From: Duganella sp. Root1480D1
GTDB lineage: Bacteria; Pseudomonadota; Gammaproteobacteria; Burkholderiales; Burkholderiaceae_D
DNA length: 64,000 nucleotides
Reading direction: 5' to 3'
NCBI RefSeq assembly: GCF_001427305.1
Contig: NZ_LMFZ01000034.1
Coordinates: 1-64,000, forward strand
Both the position numbers and the translations under genes were made by a program. How positions within the stretch are numbered: position 1 is the first letter of the stretch; each line of letters opens with the position of its first letter. Under the pieces are notes generated by a model. That model was given only the letters and a program-made list of their open reading frames with translations. It made no database searches and had not been told where the DNA came from. Positions 30,705 to 39,397 of this stretch are shown one piece after another.

Positions 30705-31967
30705 ATGAATCGTGGTTTCTATACCATCATGGCCGCGCAGTTCTTTTCGTCACTGGCAGACAATGCGCTGCTGATCGTGGCAATCGACCTGCTGCTGACC
30801 ATGCAAGCTCCGGCATGGGTGACCCCATTGTTGAAGCTGACTTTTGTGCTGTTTTACGTGCTGTTGGCAGCATTTGTGGGCGCTTTCGCTGATGCCCTGC
30901 CGAAAGGTCGGGTCATGTTCATTTCCAACCTGATCAAGATCTTCGGCTGCGCACTGATCTTCTACCATGTGCACCCGCTGGCCGCCTATGCCGTGGTCGG
31001 TTTTGGCGCGGCTGTATATTCTCCGGCCAAATACGGCATCCTGACCGAACTGCTGCCGCCGGAAAAACTGGTGGTGGCCAATGGCTGGATCGAGGGCCTG
31101 ACCGTCAGCTCCATCATCTTCGGCATTGCCATGGGCGGCGCCCTGATTGGCGGGCCGGTCGCTGCTGCGCTGCTGCACTTCGATATGCCGGGCATCGAAA
31201 CCGGCCTGGATACGACGGCTGAAATTGCACTGGCGGTGGTTGGCGTAACTTACCTGCTGGCGGCCCTGTTCAACCTGCGCATTCCGGACACCGGCTATGT
31301 TTACGAGCACCAGGAGCGCAACCCGCTGCGCCTGATCACCGAATTCGCCGGTTGCTGCAGCATCTTGTGGCGCGACAAGCTGGGCCAGATTTCCCTGGCC
31401 GTGACCACCCTGTTCTGGGGTGCCGGCGCAACCCTGCAATTCATCGTGCTGGAATGGGCCAAGCAATCGCTGGGCATGCCACTCAACAAGGCAACCAGCA
31501 CCATCGCTATCGTAGCGGTAGGCGTGGCAATTGGCGCCGGCATGTCGGCGCGCTTCATCACGCTGCGCAAATCGCTGTCGGTGGTGCCACTGGGCGTTGC
31601 CATGGGCATCATCGTGATGGGCATGATCTTCGTGCACGACGTGCGCCTGGCCTATCCCCTGCTGCTGCTGGTGGGTTTCCTGTCGGGTTTCTTCGTTGTG
31701 CCAATGAATGCGCTGCTGCAGCATCGCGGCCACGTGCTGATGAGCGCTGGCCACTCCATCGCAGTACAGAACTTCAACGAGAACCTGTCGATCCTGACAA
31801 TGCTTGCGGTGTATTCCCTGATGGTGAAACTGCACCTGAGCCTGAATACCATCATCGTCTTGTTTGGCCTGTTCGTCGCCGGCTCCATGCTTGGCATCAT
31901 GCGACTGCATGCGGCCAACCAGCGCCAGCATGACTCGCTCAGCCTGATCGGGGAGCATAAGCACTAA
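30705..31967 (+). CDS. lplT: Lysophospholipid transporter LplT-like (MFS), first tandem copy
   Basis: A 420-residue major-facilitator protein with about 12 helices, matching LplT, which flips lysophospholipids (mainly lysophosphatidylethanolamine) from the outer to the inner leaflet for re-acylation. Segments seen are FYTIMAAQFFSSLADNALL at the start, AFADALPKGRVM and YSPAKYGILTELLPPEKL. No acyltransferase (Aas) gene is adjacent here. A second gene of exactly the same length follows after three bases and is very similar throughout, so this is a tandem duplication. Confidence 0.88.
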   Translation: MNRGFYTIMAAQFFSSLADNALLIVAIDLLLTMQAPAWVTPLLKLTFVLFYVLLAAFVGAFADALPKGRVMFISNLIKIFGCALIFYHVHPLAAYAVVGFGAAVYSPAKYGILTELLPPEKLVVANGWIEGLTVSSIIFGIAMGGALIGGPVAAALLHFDMPGIETGLDTTAEIALAVVGVTYLLAALFNLRIPDTGYVYEHQERNPLRLITEFAGCCSILWRDKLGQISLAVTTLFWGAGATLQFIVLEWAKQSLGMPLNKATSTIAIVAVGVAIGAGMSARFITLRKSLSVVPLGVAMGIIVMGMIFVHDVRLAYPLLLLVGFLSGFFVVPMNALLQHRGHVLMSAGHSIAVQNFNENLSILTMLAVYSLMVKLHLSLNTIIVLFGLFVAGSMLGIMRLHAANQRQHDSLSLIGEHKH

Positions 31968-31970
31968 GCA

Positions 31971-33233
31971 ATGAAACGAGGTTTCTACACCATTATGGCG
32001 GCGCAGTTTTTCTCGTCGCTCGCCGATTCTGCGTTGCTGATCGTCGCAATCTACATGCTGGGAACCATGAAAGCACCGGCGTGGATGACGCCGATGCTGA
32101 AGGAAACCTTCGTCCTGTTCTATGTGCTGCTGGCCGCCTTCGTCGGCGCCTTTGCCGATGCCCTACCCAAGGGCCGCGTCATGCTGGTCGGGAACATGAT
32201 CAAGATTTTCGGTTGCGGCCTGTTCTTCTATAACGTGCACCCGTTGGCCGCCTATGCTGTTGCTGGCTTGGGCGCCGCAATCTATTCCCCTGCCAAGTAC
32301 GGCATCCTCACCGAACTGCTGCCACCTGAAAAACTGGTGGCCGCCAACGGCTGGATCGAGGGATTGACCGTGAGCTCGATCATCCTTGGCACCGCGCTGG
32401 GCGGGGCCCTGATCGGCGGCCCGGTCTCGGCCGGATTGCTGGCCTTTGACATGCCAGGCATCGACACCGGCTTCGAGACGGTCAGTGAGATCGCGCTGGC
32501 CTGCGTGGGCGTGGTCTACCTGCTGGCGACCATGTTCAACCTGCGTATTCCGGACACCGGTTACGTCTATCCGCGGCAAGAGCGCAATCCATTCCGCCTG
32601 ATCCGCGATTTCGCGGACTGCTGCGGCATCCTGTGGCGCGACAAGCTGGGCCAGATTTCCCTGGCTGTCACCACCCTGTTCTGGGGTGCAGGCGCCACCT
32701 TGCAGTTCATCGTGCTGGAATGGGCCAGGCAATCGCTGGGCATGCCGCTGAATAAGGCCACCACCACCGTTGCCATTGTCGTGGTTGGGGTAGCGCTTGG
32801 CGCCGTCATGTCCGCGCGCTTCATTACCTTGCGCAAGGCGCTGTCGGTAATCCCGCTCGGCATCGCGATGGGCGTGATCGTGATGTCGATGATTTTCGTG
32901 CACGACCTGCGCATTGCTTACGTCCTGCTGCTGGTGGTCGGCGCGCTGTCGGGCTTCTTCGTCGTGCCGATGAATGCGCTGCTGCAGCACCGCGGACACG
33001 TTCTGATGAGCGCCGGGCATTCGATCGCGGTGCAGAATTTCAATGAGAACCTGTCCATCCTGACCATGCTGGCCTTCTACGCCATGATGGTGAAGCTGGG
33101 CCTGGGCCTGAACACGATCATCGTATTATTCGGCTTGTTCCTGGCAGGATCGATGCTGGCCATCATGGCACTGCACGCCGCCAACCAGCGCAGGCAGGAT
33201 TCACTCGGCCTGATCGGCGAGCATCCTCATTAA
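31971..33233 (+). CDS. lplT: Lysophospholipid transporter LplT-like (MFS), second tandem copy
   Basis: The second 420-residue LplT-like transporter, aligning with the first without gaps. Identical blocks include GFYTIMAAQFFSSLAD, YSPAKYGILTELLPPEKL, WRDKLGQISLAVTTLFWG and LMSAGHSIAVQNFNENLS. Differences cluster in the helices (for example AIDLLLTMQ versus AIYMLGTMK), which may change substrate preference. Translation is probably coupled to the first copy (three-base gap). Its stop overlaps the convergent DUF1853 gene by four bases. Confidence 0.87.
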   Translation: MKRGFYTIMAAQFFSSLADSALLIVAIYMLGTMKAPAWMTPMLKETFVLFYVLLAAFVGAFADALPKGRVMLVGNMIKIFGCGLFFYNVHPLAAYAVAGLGAAIYSPAKYGILTELLPPEKLVAANGWIEGLTVSSIILGTALGGALIGGPVSAGLLAFDMPGIDTGFETVSEIALACVGVVYLLATMFNLRIPDTGYVYPRQERNPFRLIRDFADCCGILWRDKLGQISLAVTTLFWGAGATLQFIVLEWARQSLGMPLNKATTTVAIVVVGVALGAVMSARFITLRKALSVIPLGIAMGVIVMSMIFVHDLRIAYVLLLVVGALSGFFVVPMNALLQHRGHVLMSAGHSIAVQNFNENLSILTMLAFYAMMVKLGLGLNTIIVLFGLFLAGSMLAIMALHAANQRRQDSLGLIGEHPH

Positions 33234-34207
33234 GAGGGCAATGCCCCGTCACTGCGGCGCGCCTGGGCCCGGGCGCGCCAGTCGTCCGGCACCACAAAGC
33301 CGCGCTCCGTTTCTTCCAGCCAGCCGCCTGATTCCTGCACAGTCGCGACCAGCACTGGGCTTGGGTCGGTGACGAATTTCTGCGCCAGGACGTCCAGCAA
33401 TGCCGCGCGCGTGAGCGGTGCCGGCGTGGGCGCACTTTCGCTGCGCGCGGCAGGCGTGCGCAAGGGAGCCAGCCATTGCAGACGCGGCATCACGATGAAT
33501 TGCTCGCCTTGCGCGGCCGCCTGCTCGCTGTGCGTGCGCCAGTGGCCGCGGCAGTGGTCGGGCGAAATGCCATCGATTTGCGGCGCTGGCTCGGTGGCGT
33601 GGTAGAACAGCCAGCCCTTGACCAGGGCCTGGGCTTTGGTGACCGGTGCCGGCGCGACCTGTTGCGCGATGGGGTGCTGCGAGAGCTGCAGCTGGGCGTT
33701 GAAGATCTTGCGCATCTTCAGGCCCAGCGTGTCGGCCAGGTTGGGGCCAACCAGGCGATTGTAATTTCCGGTGTCGGGGTCGCCATCCAGCAGGTAGAAC
33801 TTGGTGGCAAACTCAATGTGGAGCAGGTTTGCGCTGCCTTCCTCGCGCAGCAGGAAGTCGAACTCGCCGATGGTGCCGTTCCTGCCGTCGCGGACTTGCA
33901 GGCCGTGGGCGGCCAGCGCGCCGTGCTGGGCGAAGTAGAAGGCCATCAGCTTTTCGGCGTACAGTCCAAGGCGCGAGTAAAAACGGTTGCCGAGGGCGGC
34001 ATCCAGCGGCGATGGGTCTGCGTCGAGATCATCCAGCCAGTTGGCCACGGCAGGGGAGATGGGGCCCAGCGTGGCTATCTTGCCTTGCCAATGCGAGCTA
34101 TCCGGGTCCAGCAGGTCGGGCGAGTCGAGCAGCCAGGCCAGCGCGCGAACGTGGGGCCGCGCTAGGTGGCCCCATTTGCGGTGGAATGTCCTAGCGTCGG
34201 CCGGCAT
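33230..34207 (-). CDS. DUF1853-family protein
   Basis: A 325-residue cytoplasmic protein of the DUF1853 family, recognised by the aromatic-rich N-terminus, RLGLYAEKLMAFYFAQHGAL, GTIGEFDFLLRE and HIEFATKFYLLDGD. The E-F-D...E-F-x-x-K arrangement resembles the PD-(D/E)XK nuclease fold; that link is inference and activity is unknown. It overlaps the upstream UDG-family gene by 17 bases and closes the tsaB-rimI-UDG operon. Confidence 0.85.
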   Translation of the reverse strand: MPADARTFHRKWGHLARPHVRALAWLLDSPDLLDPDSSHWQGKIATLGPISPAVANWLDDLDADPSPLDAALGNRFYSRLGLYAEKLMAFYFAQHGALAAHGLQVRDGRNGTIGEFDFLLREEGSANLLHIEFATKFYLLDGDPDTGNYNRLVGPNLADTLGLKMRKIFNAQLQLSQHPIAQQVAPAPVTKAQALVKGWLFYHATEPAPQIDGISPDHCRGHWRTHSEQAAAQGEQFIVMPRLQWLAPLRTPAARSESAPTPAPLTRAALLDVLAQKFVTDPSPVLVATVQESGGWLEETERGFVVPDDWRARAQARRSDGALPS

Positions 34208-35492
34208 GGGCGGCTTTGGCCAGGCACAAGTCCTGCCATGCCCTGGCCTTTTCTTCCGGCTTTTTCAGCAGGTCGGCCGGGTGATAGGTGGCAACGACCG
34301 GCACGCTGTCGTGTAGCATGATGCGGCCGCGAGCGGCACCTCCGAGCAGGCCTTTGCCGGTCGTATGGCCGAAGGCGACGATGACTTTGGCCTGCGTCAG
34401 TTCCAGCTCGCGTTGCAGGTATGGGCGGCAAGCTTGCAGTTCTTCGCCGCTTGGCGCGGCGGGGGCGTAACACTTCACCAGGCTGGTGAGGTAGGCACCC
34501 TTTTCCGTCCCCTGCCCAACCGCCTTCAGCATATTGTCGAGCAGGTAGCCGGGGGCGCCGGCGAACTGGTAGCCTTCCGTGTCCTCTGCCTGGCCTGGCG
34601 CAGTGTCCAGCGCGATCCAGGTCGCCTGTTCGTCGCCACGGCCCGGGACAGCCTGCTGGCGGGTTTCGCATCGGCCGCAGCGGGTGCAAGCGCCGATTGC
34701 CGCTTGCAGCGCGGGCCAATCCATTTGGGCGATTTGCTCGTCCGTTGCGCGGCCAGTGTCTGGCGTGCGGGGCGTTGCTTGTTCGGCGCGCGGCGCGGAG
34801 GCTTGCTCGTCGTCGAACCAGGATGGCGGTTCGTCCATCGGGAGATCGTCGTAGGCTGGCATTTCGTCTGCCTTGGCTGCCGGCGGGGCGCTGGCGGAGC
34901 GCGATTGCATTGGCGCGGGCCTCGCCACGGGGGCCGGGCGTTGTGGCGGCGCTTCGGCGGGCTGCTCGGGGGCCGCCACTTTCTTGCGCTGCGGTTTGTA
35001 TTCTGGCGTTGGTGCGTCGTCAAACCAGGACATGTCCTCCCCAGTCGAAGCGATGCTTGGCGTACCGGGCACGCGCGTCGGTGCAGCCGGAGCCGCTTGC
35101 GTATCGGGCCCGGACGGCGAGTGCGTGGCCTGGCGGACGTCTGCCGCCACCGCAGGCGGCGCGGTAGCAACACGCGCGGCAGCTGCTGCTGCCGGCAATT
35201 GGGAGCCGTCAGCGCGCTGCGGTGCTGCGGAAGCTTGCCGGGCCGCGGGCGGTTGCTGGCTGGTGGACTGATGCTGGCTGGCGGCGGGCGCGTATTGTGC
35301 TGGCGCCTGGACAGGATGCGCATCGGGGAGCGCTTCATCGGCAGGCGTCAGCGGTATATGCGCGGGCTCGGCGCCGGGCGCGGAAACGAAGGCAGCATCG
35401 GCATCCTCAGCCGAGACCGCGCGATGACGCAGGCGCCACTGCGGCCCCACGCCCATCTCCTCCAGGAACACTGCAGAACGGCGATCACTCAT
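34191..35492 (-). CDS. Uracil-DNA glycosylase family protein with long disordered N-terminus
   Basis: 433 residues. Residues 1-250 are low complexity (proline, alanine, glutamine) and contain two SWFDD motifs (about 155-159 and 224-228). Residues 255-430 are a family-4-type UDG domain with iron-sulfur cysteines C269, C272 (and C275), C341 and C355. The catalytic motif, usually GEAPG, reads DTAPGQAED (296-304), and the late motif is HPADLL, so activity may differ from standard enzymes. The start overlaps the rimI stop by four bases. Family-4 enzymes remove uracil from DNA; here the operon partner RimI modifies ribosomal protein S18. Confidence 0.85.
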   Translation of the reverse strand: MSDRRSAVFLEEMGVGPQWRLRHRAVSAEDADAAFVSAPGAEPAHIPLTPADEALPDAHPVQAPAQYAPAASQHQSTSQQPPAARQASAAPQRADGSQLPAAAAAARVATAPPAVAADVRQATHSPSGPDTQAAPAAPTRVPGTPSIASTGEDMSWFDDAPTPEYKPQRKKVAAPEQPAEAPPQRPAPVARPAPMQSRSASAPPAAKADEMPAYDDLPMDEPPSWFDDEQASAPRAEQATPRTPDTGRATDEQIAQMDWPALQAAIGACTRCGRCETRQQAVPGRGDEQATWIALDTAPGQAEDTEGYQFAGAPGYLLDNMLKAVGQGTEKGAYLTSLVKCYAPAAPSGEELQACRPYLQRELELTQAKVIVAFGHTTGKGLLGGAARGRIMLHDSVPVVATYHPADLLKKPEEKARAWQDLCLAKAAHAGRR

Positions 35493-35962
35493 AGTCCAAA
35501 ACGCATCACGATAGCGTCCTCGCGAGTTGAATCAGCAGCAGGATAATACCCCTTGCGGCGGCCGATTTCGGCGAAGCCATAGCGCTGGTAGATTTCCAGT
35601 GCGCGAACATTGGAAGGCCGCACTTCCAGCAAAATCGACTCCATCCCCAGCCCGCGCGACAAGGCGACAGCCTGGTTCACCAGCAAGCGCCCCACGCCAC
35701 GTCCCTGCCAGTTGCGCGATACGGCAACGTTCAGCAGGTGCGCCTCATCGACTATCCCCATCACCAGGAAATATCCCATCAACTGGCGATCCTGCGCGCG
35801 CAGTACCCAGGCGTGATATCCCTGCGACAGCGAATCGGAAAAATTAGTGCGGCTCCACGGATAGGGATAAACCTGCTGCTCCAGCGCCACGACCTCATCG
35901 AGGTCACTTTCCTGCATCGGCTCGTAAATAAGCCGGGCCAGATCCCATAACTGATGCATCAT
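35489..35962 (-). CDS. rimI: Ribosomal protein S18-alanine N-acetyltransferase
   Basis: A GNAT acetyltransferase (157 aa) that acetylates the N-terminal alanine of ribosomal protein S18. The acetyl-CoA loop is RNWQGRGVGRLLV and the C-terminal part is VRPSNVRALEIYQRYGFAEIGRRKGYYP, both typical of RimI. It overlaps tsaB and the UDG-family gene by four bases each. The tsaB-rimI pairing is widespread. Confidence 0.95.
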   Translation of the reverse strand: MMHQLWDLARLIYEPMQESDLDEVVALEQQVYPYPWSRTNFSDSLSQGYHAWVLRAQDRQLMGYFLVMGIVDEAHLLNVAVSRNWQGRGVGRLLVNQAVALSRGLGMESILLEVRPSNVRALEIYQRYGFAEIGRRKGYYPAADSTREDAIVMRFGL

Positions 35963-36657
35963 GCCTGCGACGCCTTCATTTCTTCACGTTCCGCCTTGGT
36001 GTAGGCGACCTTGTTGCGCAGGTACAGCGGCTGCGCCTGCGCGGCCGGTACGGCATGGCCGGCGGCGAAAGCGGCGCGCCCCAACTGCGCGATTTGCACT
36101 GCGTGCGGCATGATCGCGCCATCCGCTCCCTCGGCAAAGGCCTTGCCCGCGAATGCCTCGGCATAGGCGGCAAAGCCGTTGCCGCAAGCGCGCGCCGGTC
36201 CCGCCGGTGCCACGCCGGCAGGCGCCGACAAGGCCGGCGGCAGGAGCGCGACCGGCTGGCCGCCGTCAAAGCGGTATTGGGCCCAATAGACTTCGTTCAT
36301 GCGCGCATCGAGCACGGTCAGGACTTGATCCGAGCCGTGGCGTTCGCGGCAAGCCAGTGCCATGGCGTCCAGCGTGACGACAGGCAGCAGCGGCAGGCCG
36401 GCGCCAAAACCCAGGCCCTGGGCGATGCCGCAGGCGGTGCGCACGCCGGTAAATGAACCGGGGCCGGCGCCATAGGCGATAGCGTCGCAATCGCGCAGGA
36501 CAATGCCTGCCTCCGCGAGCAATTCCTGGATCATGGGCAGCACTGCCTGGGAATGGGTGCGCACGCCGGACGATTCGCGGAAAGTCACACGCTCCCCGCG
36601 CAGCAAGGCGCAGGAAGCCATTTCAGAGGATGTTTCGATTGCAAGAATGGTAGCCAT
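35959..36657 (-). CDS. tsaB: tRNA threonylcarbamoyladenosine synthesis protein TsaB
   Basis: Partner of TsaD in making t6A37 in tRNAs reading ANN codons. The start at 36657 (MATILAIETSSEM, 232 aa) is chosen over an open extension to 36801 that lacks family features. The ASKHA-fold segments LAIETSSEMASCALL and YGAGPGSFTGVRTACGIAQGL are clear. It is divergent from the thioredoxin-like gene, with 40 bases between them, and heads tsaB-rimI-UDG-DUF1853. Confidence 0.95.
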   Translation of the reverse strand: MATILAIETSSEMASCALLRGERVTFRESSGVRTHSQAVLPMIQELLAEAGIVLRDCDAIAYGAGPGSFTGVRTACGIAQGLGFGAGLPLLPVVTLDAMALACRERHGSDQVLTVLDARMNEVYWAQYRFDGGQPVALLPPALSAPAGVAPAGPARACGNGFAAYAEAFAGKAFAEGADGAIMPHAVQIAQLGRAAFAAGHAVPAAQAQPLYLRNKVAYTKAEREEMKASQA

Positions 36658-36697
36658 GGCCGGTATTTTACCCTGTGGGCATGTACAATAGCACCCC

Positions 36698-37123
36698 ATG
36701 CACAGCACTACCCTACATGCCGACAACCGCGCCGAAGTGGCCGCCGCGCTGGCGCAGGACCGCCTGGTCGTGGCCTGCCTGTGCGCCGCCTGGTGCGGCA
36801 CCTGCGCTTCCTACCGCGCGGTTTTCGAGGAACTGGCAAGCCGCCACCCTGACAAATACTTCCTGTGGGTCGATATCGAAGACCACGCGGACCTGGTCGG
36901 CGACCTCGATGTCGAGAACTTCCCTACCCTGCTGATCCAGCGCCATGAACATGTAGCCTTCTTCGGCACCATGCTGCCCGACCCGAACGTGGCGCATCGC
37001 CTGATCGAAACCCAGGCCGAGCTGTCCGACCAGGAACTGGCGCGCCAGGCGGCGTCCACGACCGAACGCCGCCAATGGCAGCAGGAATGCAACCTGCGCG
37101 CGCTGTTGGGCCAGCGCAGTTAA
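36698..37123 (+). CDS. Thioredoxin-like protein
   Basis: A 141-residue cytoplasmic thioredoxin-fold protein with redox motif WCGTC (Cys33, Cys36) and the cis-proline in FPTLLI (Pro76). A C-terminal extension of about 35 residues (QAELSDQELARQAASTTERR) is probably helical. Both active residues of a thiol-disulfide reductase are present; the substrate is unknown. Its stop overlaps the convergent hydroxylase gene by four bases. Confidence 0.88.
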   Translation: MHSTTLHADNRAEVAAALAQDRLVVACLCAAWCGTCASYRAVFEELASRHPDKYFLWVDIEDHADLVGDLDVENFPTLLIQRHEHVAFFGTMLPDPNVAHRLIETQAELSDQELARQAASTTERRQWQQECNLRALLGQRS

Positions 37124-39387
37124 GCCAACTTCAACGGCAGGCTGCGCAAGCGCTGGCCGGTCAGCGCGAACACCGCGTTTGCCACGGCCGGCGCGATAGG
37201 CGGCGTGGCAGGTTCGCCAACACCCTCCGGCGGCTCGCCGCTCAACACGATCACTGTCTCCACCAGGGGCACCTCATTCATGCGCAGCACCGGGTAGTCG
37301 GCGAAATTGCTTTGCACGACCTTGCCGTCCTTGATGGTGATCTCGCCGCCCAGTGCCGCCGACAGGCCATAAACCACGCCCGACTCAACCTGCTGCGCAA
37401 TGATGTTCGGATTGACGGCAATGCCGCAGTCGATTGCACACACCACGCGGTGCACGCGGATCTGCTTGTCCTGCACCGACACTTCCGCCACTTGCGCGAC
37501 GATGGCGCCAAACGACTGGTGCAGCGCCACGCCATGCGCACGCCCTTCAGGTGCCTTGCCAGCCTTGGAGATGGCGGCATTCAGCACGGCCAGGTGGCGC
37601 GGATGGTTCAGCAGCATGGTGCGGCGGAATTCCACCGGGTCCTTGCCGGCCGCGCTGGCCATTTCGTCGACAAAGCTCTCTTTGAAGAAGGCATTTTGCG
37701 AATGCCCCACCGAGCGCCAGTTACCCAGCGGGACGGCACTATCGACCACCACGTGGTTGATCTGCTGGTTCGGGATCTCGTACTGCATGTCGTACACGCC
37801 TTCGGCAGTCGAGCGATCAGGCCCTGCGCCGGGCAGGCGCAAGTTGCGCTTGGTGAACTGGTGGGTCAAAGCGCCGCCAGCCGTCTTGGCCTCCCAGGCG
37901 ATGATGTTGCCGGCCCCGTCGAGCCCCGCCGTCATGCGCGCCATGGCCGCAGGACGGTAGACGTCGTGGGTAGTGTCGTCTTCGCGGCTCCAGATCACCT
38001 GCACCGGCAGGCCCTTGGCTTCGCGCGCGATGGCCACCGCCTGCGCCACCATGTCCATTTCCAGGCGGCGGCCAAAGCCGCCTCCCAGCAGGTATTCGTG
38101 CAGGATGACGTTGGCTTCGCTGACGCCGCCAACGCGCGCAGCTGCGGCGCGGGCAAACGTCGGCGCCTGGGTGCCAACCCATACCGTGACCTTGCCATCC
38201 TTGACCTGGGCCGTGCAGTTGATCGGCTCCATGCAGGCGTGTGCCAGGTAAGGCACCCGATAGACCGACTTGATGGTGCGCAGCGCACTGGCCGCCTGCG
38301 CCATGTCGCCGCGCTTGTGGTAATTGTCGCCGTCTTCCGCCTCGATGGCATTCGTCAGCGAGGCATAGATCGCTTCGCTGGACAGCTTGGCATTGGCGCC
38401 ATCTTCCCAACGGATGGGTAGCGCGGCAGCGGCCTGCCTGGCCTGCCAGTAGCTGCGCGCAAGGACGGCAACGCCGGCCCCGGCACCGTAATTTTCTTCG
38501 ATGGCGTTGGAAAAATCGATCACCGACAACACACCCGGCATTTTCACCACTTCGCCCGGCGTAACGCCCGCCACCTTGCCGCCCACCACCGGCGACATGC
38601 GCACGGAGGCATACACCGTCCCCTCCGGGCGCACGTCGATGCCATACGTCGCCGTGCCTTCCGACTTGATGCGGGAATCACGGCGCGGCACGCTGGTGCC
38701 GATCAGGCGGAAACTGTGCGGATCTTTCAACGTCACCTTGCCCGGCTGTCCCAGCGCAGCGCGCGCGGCGACCACGCCATAAGCAACTGACTTCTTGCTG
38801 ATGTCGTGATACAGCACGCCATTCTCGGCGCGCACCTGCTCCGGCGGCACCTTCCATTGCTGCGCGACTTCGGCGACCAGCATGGCGCGCGCCGTGGCGC
38901 CGGCCTCGCGCATCGAACTCCATGCATCCTTCACGCTGGACGAGCCGCCGGTAATCACAATGCCCATCTCGCGTGCCACCTTGCCCAGCATCCAGCTCGA
39001 TAACTCCTTCGACCTGCCCGTATCGTCCGGATGGAATGGCAACGTTTCGCGCATCACAGCCAGGTTGGCGTAAATCTTGTCGGCGGGCGCCTGGATCAAC
39101 TTGATCGCATCCAGGCTCACGTCCAGTTCTTCCGCCACCAGCATCGACAGTGCAGTGTGCACGCCCTGCCCCATTTCCGCGCGCGGCATGGCCAGCTGCA
39201 CGCTGCCGTCAGGGGCAATGGCGATCCAGCCGTTCAGGGCGACGGCGCCATTTTCAAGCGGCAGCGGGGCTTGGCCGCGCACGCGCTGGCGCGGCGGCAT
39301 CACGCCCCAGCCAACCACCATGGCCCCGGCGACGGCGACGCCGCTCAGCAGGAAATGGCGGCGGGAAATCTTCTTCGGTTTGAGCAT
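37120..39387 (-). CDS. Molybdopterin-binding hydroxylase large subunit (isoquinoline 1-oxidoreductase beta-like)
   Basis: A 755-residue protein of the xanthine-dehydrogenase superfamily. The twin-arginine signal SRRHFLL near residues 8-14 points to periplasmic export as a folded cofactor protein. Typical cofactor segments are LPRAEMGQGVHTALSMLVAE-like near the N-terminus, GGGFGRRLEMD, and the terminal GVGEPATPPIAPAVANAV holding the expected catalytic glutamate. The family needs a small [2Fe-2S] subunit, often followed by a cytochrome c, but none lies next to it: the neighbours are a thioredoxin-like gene and a GGDEF/EAL gene. Its substrate, probably an aldehyde or N-heterocycle, is unknown. 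Confidence 0.88.
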   Translation of the reverse strand: MLKPKKISRRHFLLSGVAVAGAMVVGWGVMPPRQRVRGQAPLPLENGAVALNGWIAIAPDGSVQLAMPRAEMGQGVHTALSMLVAEELDVSLDAIKLIQAPADKIYANLAVMRETLPFHPDDTGRSKELSSWMLGKVAREMGIVITGGSSSVKDAWSSMREAGATARAMLVAEVAQQWKVPPEQVRAENGVLYHDISKKSVAYGVVAARAALGQPGKVTLKDPHSFRLIGTSVPRRDSRIKSEGTATYGIDVRPEGTVYASVRMSPVVGGKVAGVTPGEVVKMPGVLSVIDFSNAIEENYGAGAGVAVLARSYWQARQAAAALPIRWEDGANAKLSSEAIYASLTNAIEAEDGDNYHKRGDMAQAASALRTIKSVYRVPYLAHACMEPINCTAQVKDGKVTVWVGTQAPTFARAAAARVGGVSEANVILHEYLLGGGFGRRLEMDMVAQAVAIAREAKGLPVQVIWSREDDTTHDVYRPAAMARMTAGLDGAGNIIAWEAKTAGGALTHQFTKRNLRLPGAGPDRSTAEGVYDMQYEIPNQQINHVVVDSAVPLGNWRSVGHSQNAFFKESFVDEMASAAGKDPVEFRRTMLLNHPRHLAVLNAAISKAGKAPEGRAHGVALHQSFGAIVAQVAEVSVQDKQIRVHRVVCAIDCGIAVNPNIIAQQVESGVVYGLSAALGGEITIKDGKVVQSNFADYPVLRMNEVPLVETVIVLSGEPPEGVGEPATPPIAPAVANAVFALTGQRLRSLPLKLA

Positions 39388-39397
39388 GGCTCCCTCT

